From positions 1 to 64,000 of the forward strand of contig JAVVWB010000010.1 of NCBI GenBank assembly GCA_036652335.1: a stretch of 64,000 bases of DNA. Direction: 5' to 3'. The notes under the pieces are model-generated. The model was given only the letters and a program-made list of their open reading frames with translations. It had not been told where the DNA came from and searched no databases. The position numbers and the translations under genes were made by a program. The stretch is from JAVVWB01 sp036652335. GTDB taxonomy: Bacteria; Synergistota; Synergistia; Synergistales; Synergistaceae. Of the stretch, positions 37,125-45,340 are shown piece by piece; position 1 is the first letter of the stretch; each line of letters begins with the position of its first letter.

Positions 37125-37742
37125 ATGACAAAAGTTCTATTGATCAATGGTAGTCCTCACGAAAAAGGGTGTGTCTACACGGCACTATCTGAAATTGTAG
37201 ACACACTAACAAAAGAAAACATCGAAACAGAAATCTTTCAACTAGGCACATCACCAATACGTGGTTGCATAGCATGTAAAAAATGCTACGAAATAGGTAA
37301 ATGCATATTTAACGATGACAAATGCAATGAATTAGCAAACGAAATTGCAGAATCAGATGCAATAGTCATAGGGTCGCCTGTCTACTATGCAGGAGCAAAT
37401 GGCGCTCTATGTGCATTACTAGACAGAACATTTTACTCAAGTGGGAAAAGATTTGCTGGTAAACTTGGTGCTTCAATAGCAAGTTGCAGAAGAGGTGGAG
37501 CAAGTGCCACATTTGACAGACTCAACAAATACTTCACCATAAGCAATATGCCCATAGTTTCATCTCAATATTGGAATTCTGTACACGGAAACACACCTGA
37601 TGAGGTAAAACAGGACTTCGAGGGGCTTCAAACAATGAGAACCCTTGCAAAAAACATGGCTTGGCTACTAAAAAACATAGAAAAAGCCGAGATACCAAAG
37701 CCCGAAATAGAAAAGAAAATAGCCACAAACTATATAAGATAA
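37125..37742 (+). CDS. iron-sulfur flavoprotein (NADPH-dependent FMN reductase family)
   Basis: 205 residues, flavodoxin-like. 'LLINGSPHEKGCVYTALSEI' binds FMN phosphate, 'IGSPVYYAGANGALCALLDR' is the second FMN loop, and 'CIACKKCYEIGKC' (about 47-59) has the compact C-x2-C-x2-C-x5-C arrangement of iron-sulfur flavoproteins. It is the last gene of the corrin operon, 13 bases after cbiA. A likely job is to reduce Co(II) corrinoid for CobO adenosylation, but this is inference from position. Confidence 0.8.
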   Translation: MTKVLLINGSPHEKGCVYTALSEIVDTLTKENIETEIFQLGTSPIRGCIACKKCYEIGKCIFNDDKCNELANEIAESDAIVIGSPVYYAGANGALCALLDRTFYSSGKRFAGKLGASIASCRRGGASATFDRLNKYFTISNMPIVSSQYWNSVHGNTPDEVKQDFEGLQTMRTLAKNMAWLLKNIEKAEIPKPEIEKKIATNYIR

Positions 37743-37746
37743 TAAC

Positions 37747-37780
37747 AAAACAGCCCCCGATTTTAATCGGGGGCTGTTTT
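37747..37780 (+). terminator. terminator of the corrin operon
   Basis: Perfect 15-bp stem AAAACAGCCCCCGAT/ATCGGGGGCTGTTTT with a 4-base loop and T-run, five bases after the flavoprotein stop. It closes an about 18-kb transcription unit. Confidence 0.95.
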
Positions 37781-37985
37781 GTGTGTGGTTGTTACTATAG
37801 TTGTTACAGAGAGGTATTTACTACTTCTCGGGCAAAAAGTAGTAAATAGACAAGGCAAATAAATCGGCAAATTAAAATAACTTTTTCTTTCCTCAGATAA
37901 AATCTAAATCAATTTGCCGTATTACAAATACGTACTATTTACAAAACAATTACAAACATTTCTAACAATAAAATTATATTACTTC
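37781..37985. other. intergenic region with two inverted repeats
   Basis: About 200 bases between convergent genes. It holds an inverted repeat TATTTACTACTT/AAGTAGTAAATA (37815-37826 and 37837-37848) with loop CTCGGGCAAA, and a longer-spaced pair CGGCAAATT/AATTTGCCG (about 37871-37918). No ORF with a ribosome site seen. The first hairpin could terminate the minus-strand receptor transcript. Confidence 0.5.
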
Positions 37986-39944
37986 TTAAAACTCATATTC
38001 CCATGAAGCGACAAAACGACGCTCTGCATTTATATAACCTGAGTTATCAAGGACATATTCCTTATCAAAAATGTTAAGACATGCCAATTTTAGAGTATGG
38101 TTTTTCTCTTTCCAGCCAACGGACAAGTTTGCAATAAAGATATTATCTTCATCATAAACCTTGCTTGTCAGCACTCTATCTCCATAGTAGTGAAGAGCTA
38201 ACTCCCCTGTCCATGGCCCATTTTTATAGTTAATGAAACCAGAAAGATCTAGACGTGGAGACTCTGAACGAGTCCAAATACTATCTGAGGTTTTCTTAAC
38301 ATCTGCATCAGTCCAAGCAAAACCCTGAGTATAGCTCCAATATTCGTTAATATTGAATTTTACTTCACCTTCAATACCCCATGCACGATATTCGTCTCTG
38401 TTTTGATACTGGTTAATAGTATTGATTCCTGCATAATCTGTATTGTATTCAATTTTATCGTCAATATTCATATAGAAAATTCCTAACTTCCATGGGTGCT
38501 TTGCCTTTGTATCTTTCACACCAATATCATAAGTCCAGCCCTTTTCAGGCTTTAAGCCAGGATTTCTTAAATATGTATATTTACCATAGGCACCAAAATC
38601 CTCATCAACCATTGGCAAGTAGGTCTGATAGAAACTTGGCATTACAAAAACTCTACCAGCTGTTGCATAGAACAACTTCCCTGTTTCTGACAACCAGTTA
38701 AGTGAAAGACGAGGAATAATCTCATTTACATCTTTACCTTGGTCAATATCCCAATGCTCATAACGAAGACCTAAATCAAGGTTTGCTTCTCCGAGTTTAA
38801 CGGAAGTTTCGATATAAGGAGCAATTCCATTACGTTTTAGGTCATAGTTGAGATTACTATCACCACCGGAAAATTTACCCTTGTCCTGTTTGAAATCAAC
38901 ACCCCAAACCGTAGCTAATCCGAAAAGTTCTTGCTTACGATTAAATGTAAGTCCAATACTTTTATCATCATATTTGTTTAAGGTTGTTGTACCAACGATA
39001 GAGTAATCTTTTTTAATACCGTTATAATAGAAACGTCCTGTATTTGTACCATCAGCATAATTCAAAGAGAATCGTTTATAGTCATCTTCCTGATGGTATT
39101 TGCTCCCATACTGTCTTCCTATCCAATCAGACTTATAATCGCCTGCTTCTCCGACAAAATTCCAATTACCCTTTTCTATTTTAAGGTTATAGTCATTTGC
39201 CTTATAGCCAGTAGAGTAATCATAAAGACCTACACCCTTCTTTTTCCCAAGCTCTTTTACCTTAACATCATCAAGTTTACGAAGTTTTACATCTCCGTTT
39301 TCTTCTGTTCTTGTGTAGCCAAGTGTTACGGCCAAATCATCGCTCATTACTGCTGTACCACGAATCGTACCCTTATAATATTCGTTTGAACCAGCTTCAA
39401 CTTTAATGCTTCCAGATGATTTTTTTGCACCTTTGCGAGTAATTACGTTGATAACACCACCAGCTGCATTTGAACCGTATATTGCAGAGCTTGAACCCTT
39501 TACAACTTCAATTCTTTCAACAGTTGAAAGATCAATTCCTCTTAAATCAAAAGGACTACCATGCTTCATTCCGGAACCATTATGAGTATTCATAAAAGGC
39601 ACACCATCAACCAAAAGAAGCACTTCTGTATTTACACCTCTGACTATAACACTCTTGTCTTGCATCATAGATGAACTTCCTGAAAGCCCTATCACTCCCG
39701 GAACTCTCGTAAGAACTTCCTGTAAATTTCTTGCACCGCTCTTTGAAATATCTGCACTTGTTATGACGTATGCTGGAGCTGGTACATCATCAATTGAGTT
39801 TACAAGACGTGAACCTGTTACCTCAACTCGTGCGAGGTCTTTTACTTCTTCTTTTTTTGCAGGCTGATCTGCAAAAGCTATAGCAGAAAAAGCAAAAACA
39901 AATACTACTGCTAAAATTACTTTCATACTGCGAGTATTAAACAT
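37986..39944 (-). CDS. btuB: TonB-dependent outer-membrane receptor, BtuB-like
   Basis: 652 residues. Signal peptide (about 1-26, ending AIAFA), TonB box region 'DLARVEVTGSRLVNSIDDVPAP', plug (about 45-155, 'LLVDGVPFMNTHNGSG', 'IEVVKGSSSAIYGSNAAGGVINVITRKG') and a barrel ending WEYEF with terminal Phe. It resembles BtuB/cobalamin and colicin-I type receptors. ATG 39944 is placed by AAGGAG; the upstream ATG at 39962 has no ribosome site. It is a single-gene unit behind two tandem cobalamin riboswitches, so it is almost surely a corrinoid receptor working with the importers encoded elsewhere. Confidence 0.9.
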   Translation of the reverse strand: MFNTRSMKVILAVVFVFAFSAIAFADQPAKKEEVKDLARVEVTGSRLVNSIDDVPAPAYVITSADISKSGARNLQEVLTRVPGVIGLSGSSSMMQDKSVIVRGVNTEVLLLVDGVPFMNTHNGSGMKHGSPFDLRGIDLSTVERIEVVKGSSSAIYGSNAAGGVINVITRKGAKKSSGSIKVEAGSNEYYKGTIRGTAVMSDDLAVTLGYTRTEENGDVKLRKLDDVKVKELGKKKGVGLYDYSTGYKANDYNLKIEKGNWNFVGEAGDYKSDWIGRQYGSKYHQEDDYKRFSLNYADGTNTGRFYYNGIKKDYSIVGTTTLNKYDDKSIGLTFNRKQELFGLATVWGVDFKQDKGKFSGGDSNLNYDLKRNGIAPYIETSVKLGEANLDLGLRYEHWDIDQGKDVNEIIPRLSLNWLSETGKLFYATAGRVFVMPSFYQTYLPMVDEDFGAYGKYTYLRNPGLKPEKGWTYDIGVKDTKAKHPWKLGIFYMNIDDKIEYNTDYAGINTINQYQNRDEYRAWGIEGEVKFNINEYWSYTQGFAWTDADVKKTSDSIWTRSESPRLDLSGFINYKNGPWTGELALHYYGDRVLTSKVYDEDNIFIANLSVGWKEKNHTLKLACLNIFDKEYVLDNSGYINAERRFVASWEYEF

Positions 39945-39986
39945 AAAAAGCCACTCCTTCATTAAAATAATTTATTTTTCCATAAA

Positions 39987-40022
39987 AAAAAGCTGAAACC
40001 ATTATTGAGGGCTTCAGCTTTT
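39987..40022 (-). terminator. terminator of proximal tandem riboswitch
   Basis: On the minus strand AAAAGCTGAA pairs with TTCAGCTTTT (plus GCC/GGT inside), followed by eight T. It is 43 bases before the btuB start codon. Confidence 0.92.
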
Positions 40023-40035
40023 AATACACCTATTG

Positions 40036-40231
40036 AGACGTAAATTTTACGTCTAGTTAGTCATCTCTTGCCCTCGCGATAACTAACAAATCAAATAACG
40101 ATTAGGTATCCTGACTCCCGTTCATCCTACTTCCACGTCTTCCCATCTTATGACAGTGACTTGTGTGGTTTCGTCCCGGTTACAGTAGCGGGGCTGCTCT
40201 GGATTTTCACCAGATTCCATAAATCGTTATT
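40036..40231 (-). promoter_or_regulatory. cobalamin riboswitch 3 (proximal copy of tandem pair)
   Basis: Aptamer 40094-40231 on the minus strand with P1 AATAACGATT-type pairing at its ends, 'GGTGAAAATCC', 'GCAGCCCCGCTACTGTAA', and B12 box 'GAGTCAGGATACC'. Downstream is a hairpin with GTTAGT/ACTAAC arms and loop containing CGAGGGC (probable kissing loop) and a palindrome AGACGTAAA/TTTACGTCT (40036-40054), then the terminator. Confidence 0.95.
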
Positions 40232-40251
40232 GCCTATATTTAATTTTCAAT

Positions 40252-40288
40252 AAAAAAGCTGAAACCCCTTTTGAGGGCTTCAGCTTTT
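40252..40288 (-). terminator. terminator of distal tandem riboswitch
   Basis: Almost identical to the proximal terminator: AAAAGCTGAA/TTCAGCTTTT arms on the minus strand, followed by TTATTG. It ends the transcript before the second aptamer is made. Confidence 0.88.
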
Positions 40289-40299
40289 AATACACCTAT

Positions 40300-40500
40300 T
40301 AAGACGCAAATTTTACGTCTAGAAAGTTATCTCTCGCCCTCGCGATAACTAACAAAATCATACAATATCCAGATATCCTGACTTCCGTTCATCCTACTTC
40401 CGCGTCTTCCCATCTTACGACAGTGACTCATGCGGGTTCGTCCCGGTTACAGTAGCGGGGCTGCTTTGGATTTTCACCAAATTCCCTGACAATATTGATG
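40300..40500 (-). promoter_or_regulatory. cobalamin riboswitch 4 (distal copy of tandem pair)
   Basis: Aptamer about 40358-40500 on the minus strand, with 'GGTGAAAATCC', 'GCAGCCCCGCTACTGTAA', B12 box 'AAGTCAGGATATC', its own kissing hairpin (CGAGGGC loop) and palindrome (GACGCAAA/TTTACGTC). It is highly similar along its whole length to riboswitch 3, which suggests duplication of a roughly 265-base unit. Confidence 0.95.
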
Positions 40501-40597
40501 CAACTATTTAATTTTTAGCACAATTTATATGTGATATGTGCCAACACATCGTACAACATAAATTGTTTTTTGGCTAGTACGAATTATTTAAAAAAAC

Positions 40598-40656
40598 TTT
40601 ACAAAGATTTAACATAACTTGACAAGAAATTTTACAAACAATTCTTACAATACTAT
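40598..40656 (+). promoter_or_regulatory. Pho box and promoter of the pst operon
   Basis: Tandem PhoB/PhoP-type repeats: TTTACA (40598), TTAACA (40609), TTGACA (40619), TTTACA (40631) and CTTACA (40644), spaced 10-13 bases, i.e. about one helix turn. A -10-like TACAAT/TACTAT lies at 40646-40656. This is how phosphate-starvation promoters look in Firmicutes. Confidence 0.78.
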
Positions 40657-40695
40657 CAGAATAAAAAAGACAAAATACAGATGGGAGTCGTTTGA

Positions 40696-41583
40696 ATGGG
40701 CAAAACAAGTTATTTAATAGCAGTAATTGCGATACTTATAGGAATAATCCTTGTCTTTAATGGTAAAGCAAAAAAACAAGACATCTTTGACTCATCAAGA
40801 GAAATAACCGTAATATCCAGAGAAGATGGGTCTGGAACAAGAGGAGCATTTACAGAACTTTTTGATGTAAAAGAAGAAATAAACGGCAAAAAAGTTGACG
40901 CAACATTGCAAACAGGAGACATAACACAAAGCACGGGTGTAATGATAGAAAACGTAAGTAGCAACAAATACGCAATAGGCTACATCTCTCTAGGCTCATT
41001 AAACGAAAGAGTAAAAGCCCTCGACATTGACAACGCTAAAGCAACGACAGAAAACATTAAAAACGGGTCATACAAAATAAAAAGGCCCTTCAACATTGCA
41101 ACAAAAGGCACACAATCTCCGTCCACAGAAGACTTCATCAACTTCATACTATCGTCAGACGGTCAAAAAATAATTGAAAATACAGGGTACATCTCTGCAA
41201 CCGAGAAGAAAAAATTCAAATCAGAAATGCCAAAAGGGAAAATTACTATAGCTGGATCATCATCAGTAGCACCTGTAATGGAAAAACTCAAAGAATCATA
41301 CGAAAAAATTAACAACAACGTCACAATAGAAATAAATCCAAGTGACTCAACAACAGGAATAAACGGAGTAGCAGAAAACATAATAGACATAGGAATGGCT
41401 TCGCGTGAACTAAAAAAAAGTGAAATTCAAAAAAATCTTAAACACACAGCAATAGCTTATGACGGAATTGTAATAATAATCAACAACAAAAACCCAATCA
41501 CACAAACTAGCGCAGAAAAAATAAAAAAAATCTACACTGGTAAAATCACAACATGGAAAGAACTAACAAAGGAGTCGTCATGA
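40696..41583 (+). CDS. pstS: phosphate ABC transporter binding protein, halves in swapped order
   Basis: 295 residues. A signal-anchor or uncleaved signal (about 5-22) without lipobox Cys. The segment usual for the C-terminal half of PstS ('ISREDGSGTRGAFTELF', about 36-52, and 'GYISLGSL') comes first; the segment usual for the N-terminal half ('TIAGSSSVAPVMEKL', 'DSTTGINGVAENIIDIGMASREL', 'IVIIINNKNP', 'IYTGKITTWKEL') comes second (about 180-293). Phosphate-contact Ser/Thr/Arg loops are all present. So it is a circularly permuted PstS. Its stop overlaps pstC. Confidence 0.88.
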   Translation: MGKTSYLIAVIAILIGIILVFNGKAKKQDIFDSSREITVISREDGSGTRGAFTELFDVKEEINGKKVDATLQTGDITQSTGVMIENVSSNKYAIGYISLGSLNERVKALDIDNAKATTENIKNGSYKIKRPFNIATKGTQSPSTEDFINFILSSDGQKIIENTGYISATEKKKFKSEMPKGKITIAGSSSVAPVMEKLKESYEKINNNVTIEINPSDSTTGINGVAENIIDIGMASRELKKSEIQKNLKHTAIAYDGIVIIINNKNPITQTSAEKIKKIYTGKITTWKELTKESS

Positions 41584-42428
41584 ATAACAAAAAAGAACAA
41601 ATAATGAAATTCGTTTTCATGGCAAGCGCATGTATTTCAATCGTAACAATAGCACTAATGTGTATATTCCTATTCTCAAACACAGTCCCAACACTCACCA
41701 AAATAGGGATAAGGGACTTCATATTGGGGACAGAATGGAAACCTAGCGCAGAAATCTTCGGAATATTTCCCATGATAATAGGAAGCCTATACGTAACAGC
41801 AGGAGCAATAATAATAGGCGTACCGATTGGGATACTATCTGCAATTTACATTGCCTCGTTTTGTCCTAAAAAATACTACAACTCACTAAAATCAACTATA
41901 AACCTACTTGCAGGAATACCGTCAATAGTATTTGGATTTTGGGGACTAATGGTAATAGTCCCTCTTATAAGAGAAAACTTCCATGGGAGTGGAACAAGTA
42001 TACTTGCTGCATCAATAGTTCTTGGAATAATGATACTTCCTACAGTAATAAACATATCTGAAAGCTCAATAAAAGCAGTACCTGAAAGCTACTACGAAAG
42101 CTCTCTTGCTCTTGGAGCATCACATGAAAGAAGCATATTTTATGCTGTAGTACCGGCGGCGAAATCAGGAATAGCAGCAGCATTAATACTAGGGATAGGG
42201 CGAGCATTGGGAGAAACAATGGCGATAGTAATGATAGCAGGGAACCAAGCTGTAATACCATCTTCCATATTTAAAGGAGCAAGAACACTCACCTCAAACA
42301 TAGTACTAGAAATGGGATATGCACAAGACTTACACAGAGATGCACTAATAGCTACGGGGACAGTCCTCTTCATATTTATACTGCTGACAAACATGTGTTT
42401 TAACTTAATAAAAAGGAGAACACAATAA
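41580..42428 (+). CDS. pstC: phosphate ABC transporter permease PstC
   Basis: 282 residues, six transmembrane helices. 'YVTAGAIIIGVPIGILSAIYIA' and the EAA-like loop 'YYESSLALGASHERSIFYAVVPAAKSGIAAALILGIGRALGETMA' are typical. ATG 41580 overlaps the pstS stop (ATGA), with AAGGAG upstream. Pairs with PstA in the inner membrane. Confidence 0.95.
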   Translation: MNNKKEQIMKFVFMASACISIVTIALMCIFLFSNTVPTLTKIGIRDFILGTEWKPSAEIFGIFPMIIGSLYVTAGAIIIGVPIGILSAIYIASFCPKKYYNSLKSTINLLAGIPSIVFGFWGLMVIVPLIRENFHGSGTSILAASIVLGIMILPTVINISESSIKAVPESYYESSLALGASHERSIFYAVVPAAKSGIAAALILGIGRALGETMAIVMIAGNQAVIPSSIFKGARTLTSNIVLEMGYAQDLHRDALIATGTVLFIFILLTNMCFNLIKRRTQ

Positions 42429-43246
42429 TGAAAGCAAACACAAAATCTCTATTACTAAGACTATTAGTACATCTATCTATAATAATAACGACAACAACCA
42501 CACTATCTCTACTGGGATACATACTTTACAAAGGAATGCCTCACATAAACATAGGATTATTCAGCATAAACTACACTAGCGAAAATTCATCCTTACTACC
42601 TGCTCTAATAAACACAATAAGCATCGTAGCAATATCTCTGCTAATATCTGTACCTATAGGCATATTCTCTGCTATACACTTTGTGGAATACACCCACAAA
42701 GACAACAAATTTGTAAAAATAATGAGAAGTGCAACAGAAACATTACAAGGCATACCATCAATCGTATACGGCTTATTTGGTTACTTATTCTTTGTAACAG
42801 CCATATTCAAAACATACTGTCTGATAGCTGGTGCCTTCACTCTTGCAATAATCATATTACCTCTCATAATAAGAACGACAGAAGAAGCTCTAAAAAGTGT
42901 CCCTGACTCGCTACGTGAAAGCAGCTTTGCTCTGGGAGCAGGGAAACTTCAAACAGTATTCAAAATCGTACTTCCATCAGCAGCAAATGGAATCTTTGCA
43001 GGCATAGTCCTAGCAATAGGAAGAATAATAGGAGAAACAGTTGCCCTAGTATACACAGCAGGGTCCGTAGCACAAATATCTAAAAGCCTATTTAGTTCAG
43101 GAAGGACATTATCAGTACACATGTACTCACTATGGACAGAGGGACTAAAAGCAGAACAATCATATGCAACAGCGGTAATACTAATAATAACTGTATTCAT
43201 ACTCAACCTTACAGCAGAACACATATCACGAAAAATAAAAAGATAG
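42428..43246 (+). CDS. pstA: phosphate ABC transporter permease PstA
   Basis: 272 residues, six helices. 'LRESSFALGAGKLQTVFKIVLPSAANGIFAGIVLAIGRIIGETVALVYTAG' is the EAA loop contacting PstB. One-base overlap with the pstC stop. Confidence 0.95.
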   Translation: MKANTKSLLLRLLVHLSIIITTTTTLSLLGYILYKGMPHINIGLFSINYTSENSSLLPALINTISIVAISLLISVPIGIFSAIHFVEYTHKDNKFVKIMRSATETLQGIPSIVYGLFGYLFFVTAIFKTYCLIAGAFTLAIIILPLIIRTTEEALKSVPDSLRESSFALGAGKLQTVFKIVLPSAANGIFAGIVLAIGRIIGETVALVYTAGSVAQISKSLFSSGRTLSVHMYSLWTEGLKAEQSYATAVILIITVFILNLTAEHISRKIKR

Positions 43247-43261
43247 ACGGGATAAATAAAA

Positions 43262-44011
43262 ATGGACAAAATTAAAATACAAAACTTCAACCTCTACTAC
43301 AACGAAACGCAAGCACTGCACAACATAAACATCTCGATAAAAGAAACCGGACTCACAGCTTTTATCGGCCCCTCGGGGTGTGGAAAATCGACACTACTAA
43401 AATCAATAAACAGAATGACAGATCTAATTGAAGGATGCAAAACAACAGGAGACATACTAATAAACGAAAAAAGCATATACCGGACAGACGATGTAAACAT
43501 CCTACGCAAAAACGTTGGAATGGTATTCCAAAAGCCAACCCCATTTCCTATGAGCATATATGATAACATTGCATATGGGCCTCATACTCACAACATCACA
43601 AACAAAAAAATGCTTGACGAAATAGTAGAAAAATCACTCACAAACGCAGCAATATGGGACGAAGTAAAAGACAGACTACACAAATCCGCAATGGGGCTAT
43701 CTGGTGGGCAACAGCAAAGACTCTGCATTGCAAGAGCCCTCGCAGTAGAACCTGAAATACTACTCATGGACGAAGCAACATCGGCACTTGATCCAATTTC
43801 AACATCAAAAATAGAAGACCTAGTAACAGAACTAAAAGAGAAACTGACAATAGTCTTTGTAACACACAACATGCAACAAGCCTCAAGAATATCAGACACA
43901 ACAGCATTCTTCCTACACGGAGAAGTCATAGAAATAAACGACACAGAAACACTCTTCTCTACACCAAAAAACAAAAAAACAGAAGACTACATCACAGGAA
44001 GATTTGGATAG
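43262..44011 (+). CDS. pstB: phosphate ABC transporter ATPase PstB
   Basis: 249 residues. Walker A '[16 protein letters not shown]' (about 37), '[20 protein letters not shown]' (Q-loop, PstB-specific), signature '[15 protein letters not shown]' and Walker B '[12 protein letters not shown]'. It energises PstCA. Confidence 0.97.
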   Translation: MDKIKIQNFNLYYNETQALHNINISIKETGLTAFIGPSGCGKSTLLKSINRMTDLIEGCKTTGDILINEKSIYRTDDVNILRKNVGMVFQKPTPFPMSIYDNIAYGPHTHNITNKKMLDEIVEKSLTNAAIWDEVKDRLHKSAMGLSGGQQQRLCIARALAVEPEILLMDEATSALDPISTSKIEDLVTELKEKLTIVFVTHNMQQASRISDTTAFFLHGEVIEINDTETLFSTPKNKKTEDYITGRFG

Positions 44012-44022
44012 GAGACAAAAAC

Positions 44023-44670
44023 ATGAGAAATAAATTTGACATCGAACTACAAGAACTCAAAAACAACCTAATAAAAATGGGAACACTATGTGAAAGCGGA
44101 TTTGTAGAAGCAATAAAAGCATTTCTAGAAAAAGACACCTCATACTATGAAAAAATGAAAATAACAGAAGAACGTATAGATGAAGAAGAAAAAAACATAG
44201 AACAACAATGTATGAGACTCATACTACACCAGCAACCTGTAGCAAAAGACCTTAGAATGGTATCATCCGCCTTAAAAATGGTAACAGACCTAGAACGGAT
44301 AGGAGACCAATCCTGTGACATAGCAGAACTTACCCAATACACATCTGATGGAGAAATTCCACTCTATGATGACATAAAAACAATGTCACAAGAAGCTTCA
44401 AAAATGCTCACAAATGCTATTGACTCTTTTGTAAAACAGGACTTAACATTAGCAAAAGAAGTAATAGAGTATGACGACAACGTAGACATACTATTTTTTA
44501 AAATAAAAAAAGACCTCATAGAACTACTTCGCAAAGAAGTAGAAAACCCTGAAACTGTCATAGACATACTAATGGTAGCAAAATACTTAGAACGCATAGC
44601 AGACCACGCAACAAACGTTGCAGAATGGGTTGTATTCTCAATAACGGGAGAATATGCGGAAGGAGAATAA
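44023..44670 (+). CDS. phoU: phosphate regulator PhoU
   Basis: 215 residues, two PhoU three-helix bundles. Metal-binding motifs 'DLERIGDQSCDIAE' (first half) and 'YLERIADHATNVAEWV' (second half) are clear. It links Pst activity to PhoR signalling. Confidence 0.96.
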   Translation: MRNKFDIELQELKNNLIKMGTLCESGFVEAIKAFLEKDTSYYEKMKITEERIDEEEKNIEQQCMRLILHQQPVAKDLRMVSSALKMVTDLERIGDQSCDIAELTQYTSDGEIPLYDDIKTMSQEASKMLTNAIDSFVKQDLTLAKEVIEYDDNVDILFFKIKKDLIELLRKEVENPETVIDILMVAKYLERIADHATNVAEWVVFSITGEYAEGE

Positions 44671-44671
44671 C

Positions 44672-45340
44672 TTGATAGCGATAATAGAAGACGACAAAAG
44701 TATAAGAGAACTTGTTTGCTACACATTAAACAACACGGGCTTTGATGCTATCGGCTTTGACAACTCAAAACCTTTCTATGAACATATCAAACAGCAAAAG
44801 CCTCAACTACTACTCCTAGACATAATGCTACCAGATGAAGACGGGATCTCCATACTAAAAAAATTAAAAGCATCACCTGCTACAAAAGACATCCCAGTAA
44901 TAATGCTCACAGCAAAAGACAGTGAATATGACAAAGTAATGACACTTGACTGCGGAGCAGACGACTACGTAACCAAGCCATTTGGAATAATGGAACTCAT
45001 ATCAAGAATAAAAGCGGTACTAAGACGTAGTCCAAATAAAATCGAAACCAAGCTTAAACTTTATAACATAGAAATGGACACAGAAAGCAGAACCATAACA
45101 CAAAGTGGCAAAGAAATCTTACTCACCCTAAAAGAATACGAACTTCTAAAAACATTACTAGAAAACAAAGGCAGAGTAATGACAAGAGAACTACTGCTTG
45201 AAAACATATGGGGCTATGACTTTGATGGAGAAACCAGAACTGTCGATGTACACATAAGATCTCTACGTAACAAGCTAAGTGAAAACGACATAATAGAAAC
45301 AGTACGAGGCATTGGCTACAAAGTAGGTGACAAAAAATGA
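44672..45340 (+). CDS. phoB: PhoB/PhoP-type response regulator
   Basis: 222 residues. Receiver domain with acidic pair 'EDDKS', phospho-acceptor Asp about residue 50 in 'LLDIMLPDEDG', Thr/Lys switch 'MLTAKD' and 'KPFG'; OmpR-type winged helix from about 125 ('LTLKEYELLKTLLENKG', 'VDVHIRSLRNKL'). Start is TTG 44672 with AAGGAG six bases upstream, directly after phoU; an in-frame ATG at 44654 lies inside phoU. It should bind the Pho box at 40598-40650. Confidence 0.92.
   Translation: MIAIIEDDKSIRELVCYTLNNTGFDAIGFDNSKPFYEHIKQQKPQLLLLDIMLPDEDGISILKKLKASPATKDIPVIMLTAKDSEYDKVMTLDCGADDYVTKPFGIMELISRIKAVLRRSPNKIETKLKLYNIEMDTESRTITQSGKEILLTLKEYELLKTLLENKGRVMTRELLLENIWGYDFDGETRTVDVHIRSLRNKLSENDIIETVRGIGYKVGDKK

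Noticed and set aside
40036..40090. GTTAG...CTAAC pairs in the btuB leader as a further metal operator
   Set aside because: The spacing is about 20 bases, not six, and they form the stem of the probable kissing-loop hairpin of the riboswitch, repeated in the second copy.
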